This document shows, one piece after another, positions 21,476 through 31,935 of a stretch of DNA of 64,000 nucleotides (position 1 is its first letter; the number at the start of each line of letters is the position of its first letter). Source of the stretch: Paralithodes platypus (Eukaryota > Arthropoda > Malacostraca > Decapoda > Lithodidae); NCBI GenBank assembly GCA_032716605.1, contig CM064481.1:22004811-22068810 (forward strand), given 5' to 3'. Both the position numbers and the translations under genes were made by a program. The notes under the pieces were generated by a model. The model saw nothing but the letters and a program-made list of their open reading frames with translations. It was not told the origin of the DNA and searched no databases.

Positions 21476-22846
21476 ACCCTATGCTCTCCCCTATTACACA
21501 CCATTACTTTACTTTTATTGATGTTCAACTTCAGTTTCTTCCTTCTACAAACCACACCAAACTCTTTGACTACCCACTGCAGTTTCTCATCAGAATCCGC
21601 CACCAATGCTGTCATCAGCGAACAGCAACTGATTCAACTCCCAACCTCTACCATTCTTTCCTACTAAACCCAATCCTCTTCCCATAGTTTTCCTTTTCAC
21701 CTCCCTCACCACACCATCCATAAACATATTAAACAGCCATGGTGACATTACACAACCCTGTCGCAAACCTACCTTTACCTCAAACCATTCACTCAACTCA
21801 CCATTTCCTACTCTCACACATGCTCTGCTCCCTTCATAAAAACTCTTAACTGCTTCTAACAAATTTCCTCCTATTTCATAAATCCTTAACACCTTCCACA
21901 TTGCTTCACGGTCCACACGATCATACGCTTTTTCCAAGTCCATAAAAGCCCAAAATATCTCCTTATGCTTCTCTAAATACTTATTGCATAACTGTCTTAC
22001 TGCAAACATCTGATCCACGCACCCTCTTCCCCTCCTAAAACCGCACTGTTCTTCTCCTATTGCAACTTCCGTACACTTTATTATCCTCTCTATCAACACC
22101 CTGCCATACAGCTTTCCAACCACTGACAATAAACTAATACCTCTATAACTTGAACACTCCTGCCGATCTCCCTTCCCCTTGTACAACGGCACAATACATG
22201 CACTCTTCCAGTCTATTGGTACCATTGACACAGCAAAGCACACATTGAAAAGTCTCACCAACCAATCTATTATCACATCTCCACCCTTCTTTATACACTC
22301 CACAGCAATACCATCCAAACCTTCTGCTTTTCCCGCTCTCATTTGTTTCACTGCTTCTTTCACCTCATTTTCCTCAATCCTTTCATTCATTCCCTGCCAC
22401 CTGGGTGGCCTGGGTAACCTATCTCCATCCACCTGCTGCAATCACTGCTTCTCTTCCATCTCTTGTATTTAACAAAGATTCAAAATACTCGGCATATCTT
22501 TTCCTCACTTCAACTGGTTCCACTAGTAATTCTCCATTTTCATCTTTCACTGACTCTTCCCTCTTTTGTCCTCCTTTCCTTACTTTATTTACCTCCTTCC
22601 AGAACATCTTCTTTCGTTCTTCAAAATTCTCACTCGGCCTTTGACCCCACCTTTCGTTTGCATCTTTTTTCGCTTCTCTAATTTTCCGTTTTGCCTCTCT
22701 CCTTTTCTTCTTGTACCTCTCCCATACCTCAACACTACCATCCTGTAAAACCCTCTCAAAACACTGTCTCTTCTCCTCAACTGCCTTTCTCACCGTATCA
22801 TTCCACCACTGGCTTCCCTTCCTGATACCTCTGCCTCCTACTTTCC

Positions 22847-23260
22847 TTTTTTTTTCTTTTTTTTTTTTTTTTTTTCTATATTCCAACTACTCCCTCTCGG
22901 GCATAGGCTGAGAGCCTGTACATTCCACCGCCCAACACGGTGAAGCCCGTGAGGTCTTGTTCCAGTCTGGGGAGTGAGACATGCGAAGCATCCATCATGG
23001 CTCGAAGCAGCTCCATCTCTGAAGCGGCCGGTTGCTTCGCTCAAGTGCTTCACCGTCTCACCCTCCAGACTCAGACCCTCACTCTCAGAACGCCACCTAT
23101 TGAGCAGTGAACTCACTAGGCATTGTCCCCCTGTAACATATTTTGAATATGGGAATATTCATACAGTGTTATTTAATCAGGGAACAACGAGGGTATTTTT
23201 TTGGCATTTCGGTGGGCTTTTGTGGTAATGCACTGATACTAGGTACAGCACAAATTCAAT
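22847..23260 (-). mobile_element. Poly(A)-tailed retro-insertion with an RTE-like 5' segment
   Basis: RTE-1 copy B reads straight through CTACTTTCCTTTTGCCGC, while copy A carries about 410 extra bases here. On the minus strand the insert ends in a long A tract with one interruption (plus-strand T run at 22847-22876), so it was made from a polyadenylated RNA. Just before the tail the translation contains VGRWNVQALSLC, which resembles the GTWNVRTL-type start of RTE endonucleases. The duplication is hidden by the T run. It may be a prematurely polyadenylated RTE transcript or a SINE with an RTE-like part. Confidence 0.6.
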
Positions 23261-24707
23261 TTTGCCGCATACTACCTCTGCACTTGTTTTCACTCCTTCC
23301 TTAAACTGTTGCCATTCAACCTCTACGTCTCTCACTTCCATCCACTTTTCATTTAGTCTTTCCTTGTACTCCCTCTCTTTTTCACTCTTCTCTAACTCAC
23401 TAACTTTTATTACCTCTCTTACTTCACGCTTGTCTCTTATTCTCCTGTAACTCTTAACTCTTAGCTTTCCCTCCACCAGGTAATGATCTGACATACCCTC
23501 CGCCTCACCTCTCATCACATTGACATCCAGCAGTCTACACAATCTTTCCCTTGTCACCAGCACATAATCCATCAATGCCCTCTCTACAATCTCTCCCCTC
23601 ACAAGTCTATGCCAGGTGTACTTGTGTATGCGCCTTTTTTTGAAGAACGTATTACCTACACTCAATCTACACTCTTCACATACATTTTTCAGTCTTTCTC
23701 CACTCTCGTTTACACCATCCACACCAAAACTACCGATGACTCCCTCAACAGGCTCATTTCCTACCCTAGCATTTAGGTCCCCTAAAACTGTAACATTTTC
23801 ATTTTCATCAAACCCTTGTAGACAATCTCTCAAATCCTCCCAGAAACCCTCTACCTCATCTAACTCTCTTTCACTTCCTGGTCCATACGCACTTACAAAA
23901 ACCCACCTTTCACCCTTAAACTGCATTCTCACCCACATTAGCCTTGATGACACCTCTTTCCACTCTTTAATAAACTCTCTCAACTCCTCCTTCACAATAA
24001 TAGCCACTTCTTCTTTCCCCCTGACTCCCTCGTCTACTCCAGACTTTCTACCTAATACGTTTCCAAAATCCACTTCTCCCTCTCCTTTCATCTTTGTTTC
24101 ATTCAGTGCAAGGACATCATACATCCTTCTTTCAAATAACCTTCCAATATCCTCTCGCTTCTCATTCGTACTACATCCACGCACATTCAAAGCTCCTATT
24201 CTTAGGGTCCGGGACCACGAACGCGTTCCCTTGCCCCTATCTCTGTCTCGTTTTTTTGGTAGATTTATTTAAGGGGAGAAGGATACCAGGCCCCCCGCCC
24301 CCGATCCCCTTTAGCCGACTTCTACGTCTTGCCGGAGAAAAGCGGTGGTGGAAATTTCTCACCCCTCCACCACAGAGGAGGCTACCTGCACTAGAAAGTG
24401 GCGGGCGTTGGGGTCGCCGCATTCCTACGCCATTTGAAAAAATTAGAGATGCAGAAGGAGAAAAAGATAGAAGGGGCTATGGGAAGTAGACGACACCAAC
24501 CCTCACTCTGACAAAGGGTCAGCCCACCACTGTGGGCTGAATTACTTATATTTAATTGTTTTTCTGATATAATATAATCAAAGTAATAAGCTTTTAAAAT
24601 ATGCAGGAATCTTCATACTTACAATATTATACAAGTTTTGTACAAAATGGAAGTTTTTGTAAAAAATCTAAATTTTATTTTTTACAAAAACTTACATTAA
24701 ATAATCA

Positions 24708-25385
24708 ATCTATCTATCTATCTATTGCCTGACGCCGTGATCCCCGAAGGGGTGGCCACGAACGAACCGCCCCCATGCCCCAAGCGGCTCGCTTGGTGTA
24801 GTGACTAGCGTCTCGGACTTCCACCCCGAAGGCCGGGGTTCGCGCCCACGCTCGGCGCATTAAAGATTTTTCACAAGCACTGAGTCGTTACCATCCCTCA
24901 TTAGCAAAGGGATGGGGTAGTAGTACAGGACCCCAATGGAAATACGCCTAATCGGCCATATTGAGCTATCCTTAGCTAGCTTAGCATGCGCTAGCTTTAA
25001 AAACTATTATTATTATTATGCACCTCTGTCCCCAGTCAGTCGACGCCCCTCCCCCCAACCAGCACCGCCTTCGTCATATACTTCCTCACTCCATCCTTCC
25101 ACCTCTATATCGGTCTACCTCTCCCTCTCTGTCCCTCCACCTCGCTCTCATACACCCTCTTAGTCATTCTCTCGCTTTCCATACGTTCCATATGGCCGAA
25201 CCATCTCAAGTTGTTCCTTTTCACACTTTCCAGCACATCTACCTCCACACCACACCTCCTTCTTACTTCCTCATTAGTCTGTCTATCCCTCCATGTAACT
25301 CCTCACGCACTTCTTAAGTAATTCATTTCCACTGCTCTCACTCTTGGTCTGAGTCTCTCAACCAACGTCCATGCTTCGCTTCCGC
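24708..25385 (-). mobile_element. RTE-2 3' fragment, split by a SINE
   Basis: The fragment starts at the left with the GATA tail and GCCTGACGCCGTGATCCCC, the same 3' terminus as the copies ending at 19303 and 52162, and runs through the GHMERM region to CTTCGCTTCCG at 25385, where homology stops. About 430 bases of RTE-2 remain. A SINE occupies 24778-25020. Compared with the 19303 copy it has several substitutions and small deletions. Confidence 0.85.
24778..25020 (+). mobile_element. tRNA-derived SINE (SINE-1)
   Basis: The insertion point is exact, because RTE-2 reads CCCCATG-CACCTCTG without it. The head carries a polymerase III box A-like TGGTGTAGTGACTAGCG (24796 on) and a box B-like GGTTCGCGCCC (24837 on) at tRNA-like spacing. 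The centre at 24887-24923 has an inverted motif TTACCATC with GGGATGGGGTA, and the 3' end is an ATT repeat. ATG stands at both junctions. This is a non-autonomous element and not a working tRNA gene. Confidence 0.8.
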
Positions 25386-25387
25386 AG

Positions 25388-25437
25388 ATTTTTTTCCAAC
25401 TTTTTCCAACCCTGAATATATATATATATATATACAG

Positions 25438-25495
<58 letters not shown>

Positions 25496-25850
25496 AAGAA
25501 GGAAGACAAAGTGATCCGCTTGTACAGGACAGGCATAAAGTCTGCTTGTGTATGTGTGTGAATGTTTTCCAGAGTTTCTACCCATAATAATGTTTTTCCG
25601 TGGTAGAAGTAAACTCTTTAAAGATTTTTATTTTGCCAAAGATGTTTTAGAATCTCTCACTATTAGCATGGTGGCTTAATTTTCCCATGACTTAGCAGAA
25701 AATTTACTGAATGTTCCTAGGCAATTATTTACAGCAGTTGAATCATCTGCAGGAGTTGAAAGGGTTTTTTCAACATTTGCCTCGGAATAGAGAAGGCTTC
25801 CAAACTCGTTACTATCCATAAGTATTACAACAAAATCTCTGGTTTAGAGC
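25388..25850. pseudogene. hAT transposon debris: terminal motif, TA repeat, dimerisation-domain relic
   Basis: CCAACCCTG at 25406-25414 is the inverse of the hAT-type terminus CAGGGTTGG. A TA microsatellite with small interruptions follows (25415-25494). On the plus strand, codons 25716-25790 read TAVESSAGVERVFSTFASE then stop, a good match to the C-terminal dimerisation region of hAT transposases (SxxxERVFS). The surrounding frames are full of stops. These may be parts of one decayed element or two. Confidence 0.5.
25415..25494. repeat. TA microsatellite, interrupted
   Basis: Two TA runs separated by CAGTA and a single G. They give rise to spurious tyrosine-isoleucine repeat translations. 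Confidence 0.95.
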
Positions 25851-26017
25851 TATAACTTTTTGTGTAAACTATCGTATAAATACGATAGAATATGACTCTT
25901 TTGTGATCTCGTATGTCTCTGTGACGTCACGATCGCTCCTACAGAACGACGTAGGACGAGTAGATCGTATATTATAAGATTGTAAATAAGTTAAGTTATA
26001 AAAGGCCTAATATGCTA

Positions 26018-27144
26018 TTAACCTAAGAAGTGCGCATGGGGGGTATGAGACACCACACTCCTGTGCTGACGTATTTGAGCTGTTCCCATCACTAACATCG
26101 TTATTTTAGGATAAATAGCATTAATACTTATCCATATGCGCCTATTATAGGTTGATTATAAAGGTATTAACCTGTTACAACAATAAAACAAGTGGAAACA
26201 GTGTTTGGATGGTCAAAATCGGCGATACAGGCCAGGAGTTACATAATGTATGGCTGAGGCAACCTCCCTGCCCTCCACCCCTCCCCTTGTCTGGAGAGAC
26301 ACTGTTCCGCAATAGTCTCTCTCTCTCGCTCTTTCCCACACTTGGTAACAGTGATGACAACGCCCTGCTACCAACTCGCTAATGTTAGCACGAAAATTAA
26401 CCACAGAATAAGGGAATAACAGGGAAAATAGGTGATAACTGAAGGAGGGGAGGAAAGTGGGGAAGGAGGGGAGGTGGAGGAGTGATATTTGGCATGGCCC
26501 AGGGGCAAAAAAATAAAATAAAAAATAAACAAAATACAAACAAAACAAAACAAAATTTGGGGGCTGTTTTAATTGGATTTTTTTTTCCCCTTACTCTTAA
26601 CCCTCCAGCCCCGGCTATGTATTATATATATATTCCTCGAAACCCGGGTGTTTTGGCCGAAAAACGTCTAGGCTAGGCTACCGTATATTCGTTAATCAGA
26701 CTGCTTCCCGCATTCCCGCGCATCCCCAAGCGTAGCTGTGTTATTTACCTGTAGAATGGCATTAAGTAGAGCTCTCTAAGTCAACTGGTTGAGTTGTGAT
26801 GATGATTTCATTGGAGATAACTTTATGGCCAAAACAGCCACTTTACACTACTTTTCGATACTTAACAACAACATACAGGCACACACGAACAAGCGACGCT
26901 CTCCTTCTTGTGGCCGGAGATGCGGGGCGTCGGTCCAGCCGGCTGTTGTTTACATGCGTCGGACCGACGCCTCGCACACCAAGCTCACAGGCTTTGACCT
27001 CATGGGTGTTTAAGAGCCCTTCCGGGCAGCTCGTGTATGCTTTTTTATGGGCGTTCAAGAGCCCTTCCGGGAACAGAGGGTTAAGAGTCTTCCCGCAGTC
27101 CGCCGGGGGAACTCTTAAGAGTCTCCCTGCAGTTCCCGGGTTAA
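26018..27144 (+). mobile_element. TTAA element M2, copy 1, containing an M1 copy
   Basis: The left end is TTAACCTAAGAAGTGCGCAT and the right end CAGTTCCCGGGTTAA, both with the TTAA target typical of piggyBac-type transposition. The right side has two palindromes ACTCTTAAGAGT; the inner one was split at its TTAA by M1 (26597-27084). Without M1 it is about 643 bp. No ORF. The ends differ from those of the piggyBac element here, so the mobilising transposase is unknown. Confidence 0.85.
26597..27084 (-). mobile_element. TTAA element M1, nested in M2 copy 1
   Basis: This copy is 488 bp, exactly the length of the one at 43457-43944. The ends are TTAACCCTCCAGCCCCGG and, inverted, TTAACCCTCTGTTCCCGG. 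Two copies of the subterminal repeat AAGGGCTCTTGAACGCCC (slightly diverged in one) lie at the right end, the same repeat that marks the left end of the piggyBac element at 28594. Short chance ORFs cross it. Confidence 0.9.
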
Positions 27145-27780
27145 GCAATATTGCCATGGTCTTATGCAGTATATATGAATTTATCGTATATATTAATATA
27201 ATTTATCGTATAGAGCAACATAGATGCGGTACGATAATTTGGGCTCCTGGCGGTTTGCCAAGGCAGCAAGGTGTGCCTTCGAGGAACGGCAGAGCCGTCA
27301 CGAACACCAACCAGTTAACATCTAATTTTCCGCCCTCAGTTGATCGTGCTTTTGTGCCTCTAATCACAATACACATACAGCAATACACACAGCTACACCA
27401 TCACGACGCTCCCATCGACGCCATGACTGACTGACAGATAAGCATAATATTCATGTCCATTCCCATGTAATCATTTATTCTTTCTTTAACTTGACTCGTG
27501 TCTCGGGACCGAAGTCTCGTACCCCATTGTCCACCGCCATATTGGGTAAACGTTCTGCCTTGCCTCATTGCCACGTGGAACTATTGGTGAGTTAATTCCT
27601 GGCTAATATTAACCCTTATAACCTAACCCTATATATACATTTATTATGCGAGACCTTTGGATATAAATTAGCTTGTTTCAGATTGAATTCAATTTAGATA
27701 TGGAGTAGTTTTCATTTAGATTGATTTATTTGATTCATTATAACTTAGTAATATTTAACTTCCATTGATAGTTTACCACA
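27145..27780. other. No gene; possible 5' LTR remnant of the BEL/Pao element
   Basis: No coding sequence. The stretch ends TTTACCACA directly before a primer-binding-like sequence at 27782, as an LTR ending in CA would. I cannot find a matching copy downstream of the BEL/Pao pol region, so the LTR assignment is not demonstrated and its left limit is unknown. Confidence 0.25.
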
Positions 27781-27781
27781 T

Positions 27782-27799
27782 TGGTGCCCAGACCCGGGA
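27782..27799 (+). promoter_or_regulatory. Possible tRNA primer-binding site of the BEL/Pao element
   Basis: TGGTGCCCAGACCCGGGA has the TGG start of LTR-element primer-binding sites and follows a CACA. Subtracting the M5 element and piggyBac A, it lies about 400 bp before the gag ATG at 32932, a normal leader length. I have not matched it to a particular tRNA. Confidence 0.3.
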
Positions 27800-27820
27800 A
27801 TTAGCTACCAGTAAGGGATT

Positions 27821-28302
27821 TTAACACCTAAAGAGCGGCCTAGGCGGTATAAAATATGTAGCCACCAGCGGGGTGTTTTTACCCAAAATAGGGCTGTTTA
27901 CGTGATCATTTTCATGCCTAAATAAGACCCAGAGCGTAAAACAAGTATCTATCCCTGAAAGGGCATAAACAGAGCTTTCCAATGACACCACAACGATCCT
28001 TTTATGACCGCTAGTTTTCTTGCAACAACCGCGCAACACGAGTGCAAAAAGCATGTAATTCGGTACTTTCCCCATACAATTCAGTATGTAGCGAGTGAGA
28101 GAGGGAGGGAGGAGGTGGGATTCGTGTCAGTAGGTTCGCCGCGGTGGTCTGGAGCAGTCATACGCTCGCTACTCTCCTGCCACCACTTGTCTCTCTCTCT
28201 CAGCAACATTACGTGCTGAAATTGCCACACGACCTATGTCGCGCGCCACCAGATAGTCCAGTTATACTCGACTTATGTTGCGCGCCGACAGTTAGGGGTT
28301 AA
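27821..28302. mobile_element. TTAA element M5
   Basis: A 482-bp unit bounded by TTAACACCTAA on the left and TTAGGGGTTAA on the right, giving an inverted end TTAACMCCTAA with TTAA on both sides. The right side has a near-identical 17-base subterminal pair, GACYTATGTYGCGCGCC, at 28231 and 28270, like the paired subterminal repeats of the other TTAA families here. No ORF. Only one copy is in the window, so the call rests on its ends. Confidence 0.6.
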
Positions 28303-28790
28303 GGCAGTGAACAAGGGGACATATAACAGGATGCAGGAACAACTCTATGATAAACTGGCAAGGCTAGCCAAGCGATGGTTAGAGCCGGAATGCAGGGTCA
28401 CATCGTTGCACCTGCCTAAGTCCTGCATCCCACCCATCATCTTTCCCCAATAATTTTCTTTTCCATTTCAGACTTCCTGTGACATATGACCTGACCTAAC
28501 ATTTTTTCTTGTTCAATATGATCCATTAGTAGGTATTGCTATTTAGTGTACTATTCTTTCTCCATAACATAGAAGTCCGCCAGTCGGCGTCTCTTAACCC
28601 CTCCACCCCGGAAGGGCTCTTGAACGCCCATAACAACCTTGGCCCGCGCAACCCGGAAGGGCTCTTGAACGCCCATTGCTTACGTGCGTGCTTTCGAATG
28701 CCGCGCATAAATTTTTGGTATCGTGGGACGGTAGGTGGCGCCACCAGGCATAAACGACGCCACAGCAACAGTATCTACCCCGACGCCATC

Positions 28791-31665
28791 ATGGACAGTA
28801 CGCCAAATAGTGATTCCGCTGTGTCCGATACCGTGCTTCCTACGACGCCCTTGCTAGTTCGTCGCGCCTTACCCCGACGCCATCGCCTAAATGTGTTATC
28901 TCCCGGAGGTATTGAGACGACATTGAGACTTTATGAGCGTGCTGATGCCAAGTATATTGTTGATGATGAAGTCAGTGACGACTCCAGTAATTATAAGTCG
29001 AGTGATTATGGCCATGAGAGTGACAAAGAAGAGCAATTCCTGGGATTTGCGAGAGAACATGACAGTGATGAGAGTGATGAAGGTGATGTACCAGTTGTTG
29101 AGGAAGCTGGTTCACCTAAAGACAGTGAAATTGAGAGAGTGAGTGAGTGGGAGAGTTCAAGGTCACTCACCAAATTTCGCATAAGTGACACAACGCCAAG
29201 CCCTTCCCCAGGTAAATCGCCTTTCAAGCTACACTTATATAAGCAGAAAATACTTGAGAAGGCGGCCGCGGAAGCTAGGGAACAAGCAAAAATACTTGGT
29301 GAGGATGAGGCTGTGAGTTAGGGTGAGCATGGTGACCCTTCTCGCCCGCCATTGTCTCCCTTATCTACCCACGCCACCCAAGATGACCCGGATGCCCCCG
29401 CATTCTTCCCCACCACCCCCACCACTGCCAAGGGTTGAGGACCCCCCACTTTCGGCCTATTTGCCTCCTAGGTCCCCCGACAGGAGACATACTGCTGCCG
29501 AAAAGGGGAAAGGCAGGAAATATACCAAAACAATTAAGAAAAGTAAGAGAGTTTTGTTCGCGGCTCCCGCGGCGTCCACCCCTGCCGGCCCCAGCCATAC
29601 GCCCCCGCAACTTTCCCCACGGTCCTCCCCACCTCTCCCGCCTTCAACATGTCTTCCTGAAGAAGTCTTTGAGCTCGCATCACCAATACCTGGGCCTAGT
29701 GACAGTGAAGCATTGCTTTCTGTCACTCGTCGCAGGCCAAGGAGCCCAGGACCTCGGGGGGACACAGCCTCACCTGCCACTCCTTCCCCACCTCGCCCAC
29801 CCGCACGCCGCTCACGCATCACTCGTTCTCCGCCAGATTATGTGGGGGCCACTGATGATGAAGGGCACCTCTCTGAAGACTCTGGCCATGATTACATAGG
29901 TCCACCGTCAGGGCAAGATGACCACTCTGACGATGACTATATGGACATCGACGACCCTCGACCCATCCGCTTGGCCCGGCGTCGTGCTGGCCGACGCCCT
30001 GACCGACTCCCTCGCCGCCCTAGGGCGCGGGCCTCCCGAGTTGGCCGTGGGCGTGCTGGGCCACCAGCTGGAGCTCCTCGTCAGCGTAGACAAGACCCAT
30101 TCTACGTTTTTCAGTGGCAAGACGTAGTTGATGGGGATGGATACAACCCTGATGTGCCAGCTTTTGATGAGGTACTGGAGGGTTCAGGCATTACCCCCAA
30201 TTTTCCTGCAGGCCCCAATGCTCCACCACACAAACTATTTGAGGCCTTCTTTGATGAGGAGGTGGTAGGCTATGTTGTCAAAGAGACAAATAAGCAGCAC
30301 CAATACCAGGTCCACTTTTTGGGCAAGGTGACCAAGGGCCACATGAGGCAGTGGACCCCAGTGACTCATAAAGAGTTCATGGTGTTCCTGGCACTCACCA
30401 TGCTAATGCCTCATGTCAAGAAGCATAGGTTGCCTGACTATTGGATCACCAATGATCTCATATCCACCCCTGCCTTCGAGAAATATATGTCTCGCGACCG
30501 GTACCTTGATATCCTCGCAGCGCTCCATCTTGTCACCAACCTTGACGTCCACCTCCCAGACAAGCTGTGGAAGATTAGGACGTTGTACGAGATGATGCGA
30601 GAACGCTTCACCTCCTACTTCAAGCCCTTCCGCAAGGTCGTCATTGACGAGTCTCTTGTGCTGTTCCGGGGAAAACTCAGCTTCCGGCAGTACATCCCCT
30701 CAAAAAGACATCGCTTTGGCATAAAATTCTTTGTGCTGTGCGACTGCCAAACTGGCTATGTCCTGGACTTCCTGGTCTACAGCGGGAAGGAAGGGGACTT
30801 GCTTGTGGACCCCCTCATTGGCTTTGGCGGAGCAGTGGTGCAAGCCATGATGGACCGCTACTTTCATAAGAATCACGTCCTCTACACGGACAATTATTAC
30901 ACTTCCCCCACTCTCTCACAGTATCTGCATGAGCGCAAGACGGGGACTGTAGGCACAGTACGAGGGAAAAGGAAGGGCATGCCACCTTTCCCTCCAAAGA
31001 CCAAAAAAGGTGATGTGTTCAAGAAGAAGTCGGGGCCCATTCTGGCTATCCACTGGCACGACCAGCGGAAGGTCAACCTCCTGACCACCATCCACAAGGG
31101 GGAAATGGTGGAGACTGGCAAGGTGGATCGCCGCACCCAGGCCAGGGTGACCAAGCCCGATGCTGTCCTGGACTACAACATCAACATGAGGCTGGTGGAC
31201 AAGTCCGACATGCAGATAGGCTTCATTGACTGCCTGCGTACCTCGTGCAGATGGTACAAAAAGTTCTTTCTGCAAATGGTGGACATGTCAGTTCTGAATG
31301 CCTACAATATATACAAGCTTCGGAATGTGAACACACCCATGAAGTTCAATAGCCTGCGGAGGTTCCAAAAGCAGGTGTTGACGGAGCTCCTGGAGAAGTA
31401 TGCTACGCCACAGAGGGCAGTGGCACATCCTGGGCCCACCGTTATTGACCGCTTGCAGTGTGCTCAATACTTGATTAGGCACAGGCTTGGTTCCCTGCCT
31501 CAGAATGAATCAGGAAGAACGCAGCAGAAGCGGTGCCATGTCTGCTACAACAGCAGGGCGAGGCCGAGGCCAGGTAAAAAGTCAACCATGGAGTGTGTGG
31601 AGTGAAAGGTGGCACTCTGTGCTTTAGAGTGCTTCTTTGATTACCACTCCAAGCTGGAGTTCTAA
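28791..31665 (+). pseudogene. piggyBac transposase, copy A, three inactivating changes
   Basis: Collinear with the intact copy B gene (MDSTPNSDSAVSDTVLP start). Three lesions are seen: TAG at 29319 where copy B has GAG, one extra C in a C run near 29396 that shifts the frame, and TGA at 31603 where copy B has TGC, which would remove the C-terminal cysteine-rich domain. The DDE domain between them is otherwise well preserved (IDESLVLFRGKLSFRQYIP, YTDNYYTSPTL, RLVDKSDMQIGFID). Transposases of this family excise and insert precisely at TTAA. An AATAAA lies at 31685 after the stop. Confidence 0.95.
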
Positions 31666-31935
31666 TAATCATACTGAAATTGCCAAATAAAATGACAATA
31701 TGTACACTATAATTATATATAGGCAAAAAGTGGAAGAAAACCAATTTATTGTAATACAAAAGTCATGTATTATGAGAAAATTGATACAAATACAATTACA
31801 CCATAATAATATGTGAAAGTGACATATGTATATACCAAGTGACATTCATATGATTAGAACCTATAGAAATATATAAATCAGTGAAAAAAAGACACAATAA
31901 ATTGTATATAAAACGTTTACAAATCATATAACTAA

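Larger units (their letters stand above)
14760..24190 (-). pseudogene. RTE-1 copy A endonuclease-reverse transcriptase, disrupted
   Basis: On the minus strand the order is: endonuclease at 24190-23270 (LNETKMKGEGEVDFG, GDLNARVGNEPVEG, GMSDHYLVEG), reverse transcriptase at 22880-21500 (FADDS at about 21615), then a C-terminal region with RVLSWYGHVERMGDERLTK at 15050-14760. Compared with copy B it has lost two bases near 22437 and two near 21612, the latter inside the FADD motif, and 15 bases near 23330. The three insertions split it further, so it cannot make a functional protein. Confidence 0.85.
14370..24525 (-). mobile_element. RTE-type LINE, RTE-1 copy A, full length but with three insertions
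   Basis: The copy aligns from end to end with RTE-1 copy B (38509-42168). The 3' end is at the left (TATCTATATGCTCAGG, a GATA-type tail on the minus strand) and the 5' end at the right (GACAAAGGGTCAGCCCA near 24520). It is interrupted by CR1 (15084-19012), RTE-2 (19303-21475) and a poly(A) fragment (22847-23260). Without these it is about 3.64 kb, matching copy B at 3.66 kb. The left end abuts the Tigger-like element. A target duplication is not clear. Confidence 0.85.

Noticed and set aside
19314..21687. Long plus-strand frames such as 20650-21687 (345 codons) and similar ones at 40214-41914 and 50164-50811 (minus)
   Set aside because: They lie antisense to RTE reverse transcriptase genes, whose purine-rich sense strand leaves few stops on the other strand. 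The serine-, threonine- and proline-rich translations have no domain.
24787..24850. tRNA gene
   Set aside because: Boxes A and B are present, but the sequence sits in a 243-bp insertion with an ATT tail inside an RTE-2 fragment, and no proper cloverleaf stems are evident. It is a SINE head.
25303..25585. Tyrosine-isoleucine repeat protein
   Set aside because: It is a translation of the TA microsatellite at 25415-25494.
27145..27780. Definite 5' LTR of the BEL/Pao element
   Set aside because: The right border and a primer-binding-like site look plausible, but no matching 3' LTR was found in 42169-43354 or elsewhere, so I list it only as a possibility.
28933..29142. Methionine-rich small frames in the transposase genes (also 48588-48797)
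   Set aside because: They are out-of-frame readings of the acidic region (GATGA-rich) of the transposase.
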